Of a DNA stretch of 42,079 bases, positions 24,865-33,775 are shown in pieces. Numbering within the stretch: the stretch's first letter is position 1; each line of letters begins with the position of its first letter. Made by a program: the position numbers and the translations under genes. The DNA comes from JAAYCI01 sp964370295 (GTDB taxonomy: Bacteria > Bacillota > Clostridia > Oscillospirales > Ruminococcaceae), in NCBI GenBank assembly GCA_964370295.1, contig CAYJIR010000018.1, positions 1 through 42,079 of the forward strand, read 5' to 3'. Under the pieces are notes generated by a model. The model did not search any database, was not told where the DNA came from, and saw only the letters and a program-made list of their open reading frames with translations.

Positions 24865-27800
24865 CTATGTCCATTCTATCAGCTCTGTTTGGGGGAAGTA
24901 GTGTGCCAGTATTTGTTCGCTGCTTTGATTATCTTGTTGTGCAAACTGAATAGCACCTGCTTGGCTTAAACCACAACCGTGGCCCTCGCCGTACACTCTT
25001 AAATAGAATGAATTTCCGTTGAAATCTACGGTAAAGGCAGGGCTTTGTAGCAAAGGGCTACCATCTTTTTGTAAAACAGTTTGCCATAGTTCCAAGCCAC
25101 TTAGGGTTTCGCCGGCAATTTCTAAACTCACCACATAGCCGCTTTCATTATGTTCAAGACCAGCAAACCAATTTTCTGGCTCAGCTAAATTTTCAGCGTC
25201 TAGGCCGGGCCATGCCGAAAGCATAGCCAACATTTCCGTTTCGGATATTTCGATTTCTTGGCTTGTGCGTGCCATGCCTTGCTCGTTTTCTGCCGGAAGT
25301 TGTCTGAGATAGCTACGATCTACAGAGAATAAATCTTGTGCAGAATTGGTGCCGCCGGCTGCCGAGGCAAACCATGGGGTGAATGCAGGATTGTAGCCAT
25401 CGGCGCTAAGAACCAAGCTACTTACGGGTTCTACAATGTCACGCATGTCGGCACTGGGAGCAGCACCACGCACGGCGGGAGCAGGATTGTTGGAGCCTTG
25501 CTGGTTTAATATCCATGAATGGGTTGCAACGGCTTGCGTTTCTATAACAGCAGTTGGCGCATTGGCCACTTCGTATTGGCAAATGGCGGCCAAAATATTG
25601 GTTGCTGTGTCACGAACCAAAACACCGTTCATGCGAACCACTAAAAAACGTGGATCCGGCCGTTGGATCACAGGCTGTGGTGGTTGTGATTCTTCTTCTT
25701 GTTGTGGCTCCTCGCTTTGCGGCAAAGAATTTGCAGTGTCCTGTGTTACATCACTTACCGATTGGGAGGCGGTGCTTGTTGAGGGGTTGATGGAAGAGGA
25801 AACCGCAGAAGCTGTCGTTTTAGTTGCTTGCGGGCCGACATCTTGAGGCAGTGATTTATTGATGGTTGGCGCCATTTGAAATAATGCGGCCACAGAGACT
25901 GCTTCTTCCTCGGGTTGCGCAGCTTGTGCGTCTTGCTCCGTTTCCGTAGAGGCATCTGTAGATTCAACCTCTGGCACTACTTCTGGGTATAAAACTACAG
26001 TTGGGGTAGTGTCTTCAGTGGGGATTCCTTGGTTAAGCTGCAGTTGCATGTTGGTCATGTCTTGCGAAAGAAAATCTTGTAACCAACGTTCATAATTTTC
26101 CTGTATGTCAGGTACGGGATATCCTTGTTCTTCATAAAAATTCAGGGGCATCAAGGGTTGTCCGGCGGGCTGTACCTTAGAGGCATCTGCTGTTTCTCCG
26201 GGGCGACGTAGGCGCCCAAATAAAAACAGGCTTTGCCCGGGGATATTAGGATCTTGGGTTTGTAGGGTCATAAAACTATCGTCTTTTTGCACATCCAACG
26301 AAATGGTATATAAACTGCGCCCTTTGGCGCCCAGAACAAATGTAAGATAGTCGGTATAAGAATGAATGTGCTGCAAAGCGGGATTGAAACCGTCGTCCTG
26401 TGGTGCATCTTCCTCTACATAGGCCACAGCGAATACAAGGTATTCAAGGGCTTCACTGTCTGTGAAACAGGTGAAGCTGCTGATTTTTGAGATGTTTTCT
26501 GGCTGGGCAAGCTCCATGAGGGGACGAAATGTACTGCCGCCAAAAAGTAGTACATTTTCACTGGAACTTTGTAAGTTGGCATTTTTGCCAACTGTGGCCA
26601 ATTCATTAAACAGGGGTTCGTCTACTGTTTGTGTTAAATCGGCCTGTTCTTGTTGACTTTTTAGAACAAAGGTTTCCACAAGGGCATCGGGAAAAGCCAC
26701 AAACCCATCTATGGCGGGGTTTGCCTCTTGCTCGTGCACGAGCAGTTGCTGCACGGCGATATTGTATTCTTCGCTTCCATAGTGCAACCCCTGTTCTGAG
26801 GGTAAAAGCATGGCGCTTTGCTCTTGTGAGCCGGATTGCCAAAAAGTGGAAGCAAATAACATTGCCGCTAAAAATAAGATGGCCAATAGGATGCCCCCTA
26901 AAACACGCAGAATAAAAGTACCACGCCGCTGTGCGCGTCCTTCGCGCTCGAAATCGGCATGTTGGTTTTCTGCAAAACACTTGGCGCCCGGAATTTCCAG
27001 GCCCAGAACCAAGCGACGAAGCATATCTAAAGCGTTTTGCGTGGCGCTATACCGCACGTAATCGCGGCTACGGCCGGGTATATTCAGTTTGCGAATCCAA
27101 ACATTATTTCCTTTGCATACACCCACATAAACCAGCCCCACAGGTTTTTCGGTGCTGCCACCGTCGGGGCCGGCAATGCCTGTGATAGCGACACCATAGG
27201 TGGCATTGCCTTGTTTTGCGGCCCCAAAGGACATTTCGGCACACACTTGGCTGGAAACAGCACCAAAGCGCGATAAGCTTTTATTACGAACTTTCAATAG
27301 TTTGTGTTTTGTTTCGTTGGCATAGCTCACCACACCGTAGCCAAATACAGAGCTGGCCCCTGCAACAGTTGTTATGCGTTCTGCCAAAAGGCCGCCGGTG
27401 CAACTTTCGGCAAGTGCTATACTTTCATCATTTGCTTGCAAGAGTTCTACCACTGTTTTTGGTAAAGTACTACCATCATTGGAGTAGACAATATCGCCCA
27501 GTACTTCCTGCACCAATTTCGACATTTCCAGGCTAACATGGTCGGCTTGTTGTGGTGTTTGGGCCTTGGCGGTTACGCGTACATGCACTTCGCTATCTTT
27601 GGCATATAGTGCTACAGTGGGGTTGGTGCCACCCACAAAATCTTTTAGTTTTACCTCCACATCGCTTTCGCCCATGCCCACTACATGCAAAGTGTGCGAG
27701 CGAATGGCCCCATCTTGCATAGCTTCTAGTACCGGTTGTACTTCATTTTCAAACATTGGTTTCATTTCGCGTGGGGGGCCGGGCAATAGAAAAGCGTATT

Positions 27801-28230
27801 TTCCCCCTTGACGGAACATAGCACCAGGCGCTGTGCCGTGGGGGTTGTTCAGTTTTAGTCCACGGCGTGGCACCATGGCTTGTTTTCGGTTGTTGGGTGC
27901 CATGGGGCGCCCAAGTTTCTTATAGAAGGCTTCCAGTTTTGCCAATTCATCGGCATCATGTATTAGGCTGTCGCCAAAGGCTTCGGCAACGGTTTCTTTG
28001 GTTAAATCATCGTCGGTGGGCCCAAGCCCCCCTGTGAAAATCAATACTTCACTACGTTCTTTTGCCTGATGTACCAAACTGCGCAGGCGCATGGGATTAT
28101 CGCCCACTACACTTTGATAATAAACCGTAAACCCTAGCGAAGCCAGTTCTCTGGCCAGAAACTGTGCGTTGGTGTTTACAATGTCGCCCAAAAGCAATTC
28201 TGTTCCCACACTGATAATTTCTGCTCGCAA
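24865..28230 (-). CDS. Fusion: CinA + membrane helix + degenerate sortase-B-like domain + SpoIID/LytB-like domain
   Basis: A continuous 1121-residue frame starting at a TTG after GGAGG. Residues 1-410 are a complete CinA: the COG1058 part (ISVGTELLLGDIVNTNA, FTGGLGPTDDDLTKE) and the nicotinamide-nucleotide amidase part (AESCTGGLLAERIT, ITGIAGPDGG). One membrane helix follows (about 438-462). Residues 490-680 resemble a class B sortase, but the catalytic His is replaced (LLFGGS where YGH is expected) and the catalytic Cys is replaced (MTLQTQ instead of TLxTC). A Pro/Gln/Ser/Thr/Glu-rich linker covers 740-860. Residues 865-1121 resemble SpoIID, with YEVANAP-TAVIETQAVATHSW and GEGHGCGLSQAGA. CinA would be cytoplasmic and the rest outside. 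CinA is normally about 410 residues. Confidence 0.87.
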   Translation of the reverse strand: MRAEIISVGTELLLGDIVNTNAQFLARELASLGFTVYYQSVVGDNPMRLRSLVHQAKERSEVLIFTGGLGPTDDDLTKETVAEAFGDSLIHDADELAKLEAFYKKLGRPMAPNNRKQAMVPRRGLKLNNPHGTAPGAMFRQGGKYAFLLPGPPREMKPMFENEVQPVLEAMQDGAIRSHTLHVVGMGESDVEVKLKDFVGGTNPTVALYAKDSEVHVRVTAKAQTPQQADHVSLEMSKLVQEVLGDIVYSNDGSTLPKTVVELLQANDESIALAESCTGGLLAERITTVAGASSVFGYGVVSYANETKHKLLKVRNKSLSRFGAVSSQVCAEMSFGAAKQGNATYGVAITGIAGPDGGSTEKPVGLVYVGVCKGNNVWIRKLNIPGRSRDYVRYSATQNALDMLRRLVLGLEIPGAKCFAENQHADFEREGRAQRRGTFILRVLGGILLAILFLAAMLFASTFWQSGSQEQSAMLLPSEQGLHYGSEEYNIAVQQLLVHEQEANPAIDGFVAFPDALVETFVLKSQQEQADLTQTVDEPLFNELATVGKNANLQSSSENVLLFGGSTFRPLMELAQPENISKISSFTCFTDSEALEYLVFAVAYVEEDAPQDDGFNPALQHIHSYTDYLTFVLGAKGRSLYTISLDVQKDDSFMTLQTQDPNIPGQSLFLFGRLRRPGETADASKVQPAGQPLMPLNFYEEQGYPVPDIQENYERWLQDFLSQDMTNMQLQLNQGIPTEDTTPTVVLYPEVVPEVESTDASTETEQDAQAAQPEEEAVSVAALFQMAPTINKSLPQDVGPQATKTTASAVSSSINPSTSTASQSVSDVTQDTANSLPQSEEPQQEEESQPPQPVIQRPDPRFLVVRMNGVLVRDTATNILAAICQYEVANAPTAVIETQAVATHSWILNQQGSNNPAPAVRGAAPSADMRDIVEPVSSLVLSADGYNPAFTPWFASAAGGTNSAQDLFSVDRSYLRQLPAENEQGMARTSQEIEISETEMLAMLSAWPGLDAENLAEPENWFAGLEHNESGYVVSLEIAGETLSGLELWQTVLQKDGSPLLQSPAFTVDFNGNSFYLRVYGEGHGCGLSQAGAIQFAQQDNQSSEQILAHYFPQTELIEWT

Positions 28231-28254
28231 AAAAGATACCTCCGTTTTTGCATT

Positions 28255-28279
28255 CCATACACAAAATCTTTGTGTATGG
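28255..28279. other. Perfect 11-base hairpin between thiI and the CinA fusion
   Basis: CCATACACAAA (28255-28265) pairs with TTTGTGTATGG (28269-28279) across ATC. The T-run (GGTTTTT) is on the plus strand only. In the minus-strand transcript it lies between the thiI stop and the next ribosome binding site, so it may be a processing or stability element or stop antisense transcription. Confidence 0.6.
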
Positions 28280-28284
28280 GGTTT

Positions 28285-29475
28285 TTAGCTTTCGGGACGA
28301 ATCAATTCAAAAGTAAGTTCTTCCAAAGCGGCTTGTTCCAAGCTTGCAAGTTCACCAAGATGAGCTTCTAATGCGTGAATTTCTGCCAGTTTTGGTTTGG
28401 TTTTAGGGTGTGGTGGTGTAAATAGAGTGCAACAATCCTCATAGGGGAGAATACTGGTTTCAAAGGTGTCAATGGTTCGCGCAATTTTAGTGATTTCCAA
28501 TTTATCCATGCCAATACACGGGCGAAGCACCGGTAGGGCCTGCGCTTCATCGGTGGCTGCCAAGGCGAGTAGGGTTTGGCTTGCTACTTGTGCTAAACTT
28601 TCGCCGGTGATGAGGGCTTCGGCACCTTCTTTTTGTGCCAATTGGCTTGCAATGCGTAGCATGCTTCGACGCATAAGAACTGTAAAATACTCTTGTTTGC
28701 GTAAATTGTCACGCAAATATTCCTGTGTTTTGGTGTATTTTACCAGATAATAGGGGAAGGGTCCTACATAAGTGCTTAGTTTTTGTGCTAAGGTTCGTAC
28801 TTTTTCGGCCGCTCTTGGGCCGGTGTAGGGTGGGCTTGCAAAATGTACGGCCACCAAGCCAAGCCCCCGTTTGGCCATTTGCCAGGCAGCCACGGGGCTG
28901 TCGATGCCACCGGAAAGTAATACGGCTGCACGGCCACTGGTGTGCACGGGTAACCCACCCGGTCCACGTTGTTTTTCGGTGTGAACATAGGCGGCTGTTT
29001 CGCGCACTTCAGCCACCACCAAAACTTCGGGGGTGTGTACATCCACTTTAAGATGTGGAAAGGCCGATAAAATTTGCCCACCCAGCTCGCGGCTGATTTC
29101 GAGGCTGTTAAGTGGAAAGCTCTTATCAGCTCGTTTTGCAGTCACTTTAAAAGACTTTGACTTTTTCAGCTGTGGCCCAAGATAGGCTAGGGTTGTATCT
29201 CGAATGCTTTCCATAGTCTTTTCGCACACGGCGGCGCGTGTGAAGGCGGCAATGCCAAACACACGCATACAGCGTGAAAATGCTTCTTGCGTGTGTTGCA
29301 AAGCAAGTGCATCCTGAGGTTCAATGTAAACCGTGCTTTGAGATGAGCGCAAATTCCAACTACCAAGACCTGTAAGTTTTCCGCGAATATTTTTTAACAG
29401 AACGGCTTCGAAACTTTTTCGATTCAGCCCTTTTAGGGCCATTTCTCCCATGCTTGCAATAAATAATTCCCGCAT
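28285..29475 (-). CDS. thiI: tRNA 4-thiouridine synthase ThiI
   Basis: A 396-residue enzyme that adenylates U8 of tRNA for thiolation; in many Firmicutes it also serves thiazole synthesis. An N-terminal ferredoxin-like and THUMP region (1-165) precedes the PP-loop ATPase motif SGGIDS (188-193). The length shows that the rhodanese domain of the E. coli enzyme is absent, as usual in Firmicutes, where a dedicated cysteine desulfurase supplies sulfur. That desulfurase is the gene 14 bases upstream. The ribosome binding site (GAGAGAG) is weak, consistent with coupling to the upstream gene. Confidence 0.95.
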   Translation of the reverse strand: MRELFIASMGEMALKGLNRKSFEAVLLKNIRGKLTGLGSWNLRSSQSTVYIEPQDALALQHTQEAFSRCMRVFGIAAFTRAAVCEKTMESIRDTTLAYLGPQLKKSKSFKVTAKRADKSFPLNSLEISRELGGQILSAFPHLKVDVHTPEVLVVAEVRETAAYVHTEKQRGPGGLPVHTSGRAAVLLSGGIDSPVAAWQMAKRGLGLVAVHFASPPYTGPRAAEKVRTLAQKLSTYVGPFPYYLVKYTKTQEYLRDNLRKQEYFTVLMRRSMLRIASQLAQKEGAEALITGESLAQVASQTLLALAATDEAQALPVLRPCIGMDKLEITKIARTIDTFETSILPYEDCCTLFTPPHPKTKPKLAEIHALEAHLGELASLEQAALEELTFELIRPES

Positions 29476-29489
29476 ACTTTCTCTCTCTT

Positions 29490-30632
29490 TCAGCGCATTT
29501 TGGCTAAGGACAATAAGCCCCCATGTAAGCCTGCTAACAGGGCATTTACATCATCCTCATTGTTTTGCCCGCAAAAACTGACACGCAACGCACTTTCGAT
29601 GCGTTGTTTTGGCAGGCCCATTGTTGTCAGTGTATGGCTTTGTGCACCTTTGGCGCAGGCAGAACCAGATGAAACATATACATTTTGCTCCTCTAGATGG
29701 TGCAAGAGCACCTCGCTGCGAAGCGAGGATACACTAAAGTTACAAATACCTTGCCATGCATTTTCAGGCGAGTTGAGCTTGATTTCCGGTAATGTTCTTA
29801 GGCCCTCTTTCAGTTGGGCATATAAACGCGCAATGGTGCGGGTAGTTTCGTTTTTTGTGGCCATGGCCAGCGAGACTGCTTTTGCAAAACCTGCCGCACC
29901 GGCGATGTTTTCTGTGCCAGGGCGCAAACCATATTCTTGCCCACCACCAGACAATACTACTTGTGGCGAATATCCCTTGCGTAGCCACAAAGCACCCACT
30001 CCTTTGGGTCCGTGTAATTTATGTGCAGAGACAGCACAGCTATCTATAAAGCCGCTTTCCAGTTGTAGGTCCAGTTTGCAAAAAGCCTGGATAGCGTCCA
30101 TGTGCACAGTGAGGTTGCGATTTTTCTCTTTTGCAGATTTGGCAAGCTTTGCCACGTTGATCATGGCGCCGGTTTCGTTGTTTAAGCGCATAGCACACAA
30201 AAGGATGGTTTTTTCGTTGATAGCCTTTAGCAAGGCATCCTCGCTTACATTTCCACTTGCATCAGGGGGCACAAATGTGACAGTAAAACCTTCTTTTTCT
30301 GCAAGATATTCTAGCGTTTTGTAGACGCCGGGATGTTCAAATGCCGGGGCTACCAGATGCTTTCCCTTATGTTTTCGTGCGCGCGCGGCACCCAGAATGG
30401 CAAGATTATCTGCCTCGGTGCCACTGCCTGTGAACAGTAGCTTCGCACCGGGTGCATTGCCGCATAAGGCATCTAAAATAACTTGACGTGATTGGGCAAG
30501 GCTCTTTTCAGAGATCATCCCTAAAGTATATAAGGAGGAAGGATTGGCCCAATGTTCTTGTAAAATTTTATCCATTTCAGCCGCCACTTCCGAATGAGGT
30601 TTTGTGGTGGCAGCATTATCTAAGTAGTGCAT
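29490..30632 (-). CDS. Cysteine desulfurase (NifS/IscS family), ThiI partner
   Basis: A 380-residue PLP enzyme converting cysteine to alanine and a persulfide. The cofactor lysine is Lys205 (SAHKLHGPKG), the sulfur-carrying residue is Cys326 (SSGSACAKG), and the N-terminus has the usual YLDNAATTKP. The start is the ATG at 30632 after AAGGAG. Adjacency to thiI matches the B. subtilis NifZ-ThiI pair, so its main product is probably sulfur for s4U8 in tRNA rather than bulk Fe-S cluster assembly. This makes it a cysteine-consuming step encoded about 9 kb from the cysE attenuator. Confidence 0.93.
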   Translation of the reverse strand: MHYLDNAATTKPHSEVAAEMDKILQEHWANPSSLYTLGMISEKSLAQSRQVILDALCGNAPGAKLLFTGSGTEADNLAILGAARARKHKGKHLVAPAFEHPGVYKTLEYLAEKEGFTVTFVPPDASGNVSEDALLKAINEKTILLCAMRLNNETGAMINVAKLAKSAKEKNRNLTVHMDAIQAFCKLDLQLESGFIDSCAVSAHKLHGPKGVGALWLRKGYSPQVVLSGGGQEYGLRPGTENIAGAAGFAKAVSLAMATKNETTRTIARLYAQLKEGLRTLPEIKLNSPENAWQGICNFSVSSLRSEVLLHHLEEQNVYVSSGSACAKGAQSHTLTTMGLPKQRIESALRVSFCGQNNEDDVNALLAGLHGGLLSLAKMR

Positions 30633-30684
30633 CCTTGTCTCCTTCAAACCATTAAGACACAGGGGTAGCCACATGGTCTTCGTG

Positions 30685-30690
30685 ATTATA
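30685..30690 (-). promoter_or_regulatory. Candidate -10 for the desulfurase-thiI operon
   Basis: A perfect TATAAT on the minus strand lies between the SGNH gene and the desulfurase gene, within direct repeats AATCAC-atat-AATCAC. The -35 is poor, so activation by a bound factor is possible. Confidence 0.35.
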
Positions 30691-30743
30691 TGTGATTGCC
30701 ATGATGAAAAACGGAACTTACGAGTCGGATTTTGAGTGGTATA

Positions 30744-32048
30744 TCATCCTGTTGCAGCGGCAGCTTCTGCGGCGGCAGCTTCTGCGGCGGCAGCTTCTGC
30801 GGTGGCAGCTTCTGCGGCGGCGGCTTCTGCGGCGGCGGCCTCTGCGGCGGCGGCTTCTGCGGCGGCGGCTTCTGCGGCGGCGGCCTCTGCGGCGGCAAGC
30901 GCTTCCGGATTATAGAAGGGACTGCCTTCTAAATAAGGTGTCAGGGGCGTGTATGCGGTATGCGTAACCAGATAATCCACCCAAACTCCATATCCGGTTG
31001 GGTTCAAATGGTAGCCGTCGCCTGCGGCATATTCCGGGCGCAAATAGCCATCATCACCGCCTAGCGCCTCTGTTAAATCTAAAAAATAGATGTTTTCTTG
31101 AAATGCCATCACGGCCAATTGATTATTTAAAGATTGAATACGTGCTATATCAAATTCGGGGTCATTGTCCGGACGAACCGGTGTTAGGGATTGTATATAG
31201 TAGTTTGTATCTGGCGAAAGAGCTGCGCGAAAGGCCGCTAACATTTCGCGATAGTAGGCAAGCAAGCTTGCATCGTCTAGGCTTACCATGGCATTTGCCC
31301 CCAGCTGTATGTACACATTGGCCGGCGCATACGATACCAGCGCTTCTAAAGGAACTTCTTGGGTGCCGTCTTGGCGGCGCTGAATAGAACCGTCGTACAT
31401 TTGTTTTGGCCCAATGCCGATGTAAGCACAATAGCTTGCATTGTCTATGCCTTGATCATAAATTTGAAACCCTTGCGTCAAGGAATCTCCCACAAAGGTA
31501 ACGGTGTCAAAATAGCGCATGTCAACACGGCCATTTTCCGGCAAGGACAACATTCGGTAGTCTGGGGTTAATAACTCCATTTGATTGATGGTTTGTTCTA
31601 TTGGCCCTACAAAATTCCAGCTGCTATTGTCTACTGTTTCCGGCACAGGTGCGGCTGTTAGCGCTGAGGCATCGCTAATGGCCGGTGCACCTGCCGGAAC
31701 AGAGCTTACCTCTTCTTCTTCTTGACCAAATAGTGCGCCGATAAGAGAAGTAAGCCCCCAAGCCAATAGTAAAATAAGGAGCAAAGCACAAACCAAAAGT
31801 ATGTTTCTGCGTATTCGGCGCTTTCTCCGTATGGCCTTGCGCCGTTCCAGTACACTCTGTTGGGTTTGTGCTGCCTCACCGTCCAGTGGGATGTCAATGG
31901 GTGGGCGGTTTTGAGTTGGCTTGGAGGGTCTATTTTTTTCTGGTGTATCATTTGTATATGAAAAAAGAGGGGTTACTTGTAAAAGCTCTTCCCCTATATC
32001 ATCCTTCGGTGCAGGACGTTTATCATTTGGTTTGTTGGATAGTCCCAA
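30744..32048 (-). CDS. Membrane-anchored SGNH/GDSL hydrolase with (EAAAA)n tail
   Basis: A 434-residue protein. A cytoplasmic, basic N-terminus (1-81) is followed by a membrane helix (about 83-108), so the body is outside the cell. The SGNH domain (about 180-365) has the nucleophile Ser189 in GDSLTQG, GAN (250-252) as block III, and Asp344 and His347 in DGYHLNP. The family includes acyl and acetyl esterases acting on cell-wall polymers; the substrate here is unknown. The last 50 residues are about nine copies of EAAAA, expected to form a rigid helix. The start is a TTG at 32048 with GGAG 8 bases before it. Confidence 0.87.
   Translation of the reverse strand: MGLSNKPNDKRPAPKDDIGEELLQVTPLFSYTNDTPEKNRPSKPTQNRPPIDIPLDGEAAQTQQSVLERRKAIRRKRRIRRNILLVCALLLILLLAWGLTSLIGALFGQEEEEVSSVPAGAPAISDASALTAAPVPETVDNSSWNFVGPIEQTINQMELLTPDYRMLSLPENGRVDMRYFDTVTFVGDSLTQGFQIYDQGIDNASYCAYIGIGPKQMYDGSIQRRQDGTQEVPLEALVSYAPANVYIQLGANAMVSLDDASLLAYYREMLAAFRAALSPDTNYYIQSLTPVRPDNDPEFDIARIQSLNNQLAVMAFQENIYFLDLTEALGGDDGYLRPEYAAGDGYHLNPTGYGVWVDYLVTHTAYTPLTPYLEGSPFYNPEALAAAEAAAAEAAAAEAAAAEAAAAEAAAAEAATAEAAAAEAAAAEAAAATG
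30753..30905 (-). repeat. 15-base tandem repeat encoding EAAAA
   Basis: About nine units, mostly GAA-GCT-GCC-GCC-GCA or GAA-GCC-GCC-GCC-GCA on the minus strand, with small variants including one Thr. It encodes the C-terminal helix of the SGNH hydrolase. A protein-level match, with different codons, occurs at 37684-37882. Confidence 0.9.
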
Positions 32049-32160
32049 AATACATGCTCCATTTCTTGTGGAAAATACCGTTGCGATTTTTCAGAAATTG
32101 CCGATGAAAGGCAGTAGTTTATGTTAAAATCAACCCAGTTCACCCTTTTCTATCAATGAA

Positions 32161-32189
32161 ATTATACCGTAAAGCACTGTAAAACACAA
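32161..32189 (-). promoter_or_regulatory. Promoter of the SGNH hydrolase gene
   Basis: Minus-strand TTGTGT (32189-32184) and a perfect TATAAT (32166-32161) are separated by 17 bases, with a leader of about 105 bases. Confidence 0.65.
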
Positions 32190-32422
32190 GCGCGATAAGC
32201 CGGCATAACAGAATATCCTTATATCTTACACAATTTAAATGGATATTTCACAGACTATGATAAATTAATCACAATTCGTACATGTTTATCAGGCATAATA
32301 GAACTACAATCTTGTTGTGTGAAATGCCTGTAAAAGCAGAACAGGAAGCAAAATGATGGGATTGAAAGAAAAAGGGAGGGCTTATATCATAGTATTATAA
32401 TAGGAAATAGCCCGCAGGAATC

Positions 32423-32455
32423 AAAAAAACTGCCCAAGCCAAATGGCCGGGCAGT
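32423..32455 (-). terminator. Intrinsic terminator of gap
   Basis: On the minus strand ACTGCCC (32455-32449) with an inner GGCC/GGCT pairs with GGGCAGT (32435-32429), followed by TTTTTT. Confidence 0.88.
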
Positions 32456-32508
32456 AGTAATGAATTTAAAAAACGGTGTCTTGTGCAAAAAATTATAGCG
32501 AGAATGGA

Positions 32509-33516
32509 TTATTTTACGCTGTCCATATGCTCTATTAAACTCAAAACTTTGTTGGAATAGCCCCATTCGTTGTCGTACCAGCTTACCAATTTGACAAAGT
32601 TATCAGTGAGAGCAATGCCGGCCTTTTCGTCAAAAATAGAGGTTAGAGGGCAACCGATAAAATCACTGGAGACAACCTCTTCGTTGGTATAGCCCAAAAT
32701 ACCTTTCAGTTCACCTTCGCTGGCCTTTTTTAAGGTGGCGCATATCTCTTCGTAGCTGGCAGATTTTTTAAGGGTTACTGTTAAGTCTACCACACTGACA
32801 TCCAAAGTGGGAACACGGAATGCCATACCGGTTAGTTTTCCGTTTAATTCGGGGATTACTTTGCCAACGGCTTTTGCTGCACCTGTGGAGGAGGGGATGA
32901 TATTACCGGCGGCTGCACGTCCACCGCGCCAATCTTTATTAGAGGGAGAGTCTACTGTTTTTTGGGTGCCGGTGGTGGCATGCACTGTGGTCATAAGACC
33001 TTCGGCAATACCAAAATTATCATTGACAACTTTAGCTAAAGGTGCTAAGCAGTTTGTGGTGCAAGAAGCGTTGGATACAAAGTTCATGTCGGGGGTATAG
33101 GTGTTTAGGTTTACGCCGCAAACAAACATAGGGGTGTCGTCTTTAGACGGGCCGGTGTAAACAACTTTCTTGGCGCCGGCATCTAGGTGTGCTTGTGCTT
33201 TTTCTTTGGTGTAAAAAATGCCGGTGGCGTCCACAACATATTCGGCGCCAACTTTTCCCCAAGGAATATCGGCAGGATTTTTTTCGGCAAAAAATTGTAT
33301 GGTTTTCCCATCTACGATAATGGCATCAGAGCTGTGGCTTACCTGCCCTTGGTAACGGCCGTGAACGGTGTCATATTTCAACATATAGGCGCAATATTCA
33401 GGCGTCATAAACGGGTCGTTAATGCCCATAAATTCAATATTGGGGTTGCTTAGCCCCGCGCGGAATACCAAACGTCCAATACGTCCAAATCCATTGATTC
33501 CAACTTGAATGCCCAT
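32509..33516 (-). CDS. gap: Glyceraldehyde-3-phosphate dehydrogenase
   Basis: A 335-residue glycolytic enzyme oxidising glyceraldehyde 3-phosphate with NAD+ and phosphate. The catalytic Cys152 is in SNASCTTN and His179 in TTVHATTG. Asp34 after the second strand (GINDPF) favours NAD+ over NADP+. GGGAGG precedes the ATG. It is a single-gene unit with its own promoter and terminator, separated from pgk-tpiA by about 10 kb rather than in the usual cggR-gap-pgk-tpi cluster; no CggR is visible. Confidence 0.97.
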   Translation of the reverse strand: MGIQVGINGFGRIGRLVFRAGLSNPNIEFMGINDPFMTPEYCAYMLKYDTVHGRYQGQVSHSSDAIIVDGKTIQFFAEKNPADIPWGKVGAEYVVDATGIFYTKEKAQAHLDAGAKKVVYTGPSKDDTPMFVCGVNLNTYTPDMNFVSNASCTTNCLAPLAKVVNDNFGIAEGLMTTVHATTGTQKTVDSPSNKDWRGGRAAAGNIIPSSTGAAKAVGKVIPELNGKLTGMAFRVPTLDVSVVDLTVTLKKSASYEEICATLKKASEGELKGILGYTNEEVVSSDFIGCPLTSIFDEKAGIALTDNFVKLVSWYDNEWGYSNKVLSLIEHMDSVK

Positions 33517-33551
33517 AAAAAGACCTCCCTATTTGTTGTGGAAACAAAGAA

Positions 33552-33590
33552 ACTATCCATATGAAAGATTCTTTGATTCTCGTGGATAGT
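33552..33590 (-). promoter_or_regulatory. Leader stem-loop upstream of gap
   Basis: ACTATCC and GGATAGT (33552-33558 and 33584-33590) form a 7-pair stem enclosing AAAGATTCTTT-like palindromic sequence, located just after the expected transcription start. It could stabilise the abundant gap mRNA. Confidence 0.45.
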
Positions 33591-33593
33591 CTT

Positions 33594-33622
33594 ATTTTAT
33601 AACAAGATTTTCCAAACTGCAA
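33594..33622 (-). promoter_or_regulatory. Promoter of gap
   Basis: Minus-strand TTGCAG (33622-33617) and TAAAAT (33599-33594) are separated by 17 bases; a TATAAA overlaps the -10. Confidence 0.5.
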
Positions 33623-33775
33623 GGGCAGGGGGCACAATTGCTGTAATCTTACCAATATTTTATAAGAGATAGTGTTTTTTTTATCCATTGAGCTTATAAA
33701 ATATTGCCACTTGGTTTTCAAAAACAATTTTTGAAATAGATTCTTTAAATTTTATTTTGCCAAATTATTATAGGT

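Larger units (their letters stand above)
32049..32508. other. 460-base gap without a gene
   Basis: It holds the SGNH promoter (32161-32189) and the gap terminator (32423-32455). Between them (about 32190-32420) the sequence is AT-rich with no gene of useful length; a 15-codon frame at 32353 has a fair ribosome binding site but no supporting structure. GGCAT/ATGCC (32293-32297 and 32326-32330) could form a weak stem. Confidence 0.5.

Noticed and set aside
30686..30967. Frames encoding Pro/Gln-, Arg/Leu- and Cys/Gly-rich repeats on both strands
   Set aside because: They are the other five readings of the 15-base EAAAA repeat of the SGNH hydrolase gene; none has its own ribosome binding site or non-repeat domain.
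32353..32400. 15-residue reading frame with a fair ribosome binding site
   Set aside because: It has no run of one amino acid and no plus-strand terminator with a T-run after it, so there is nothing to support a leader peptide or a gene.
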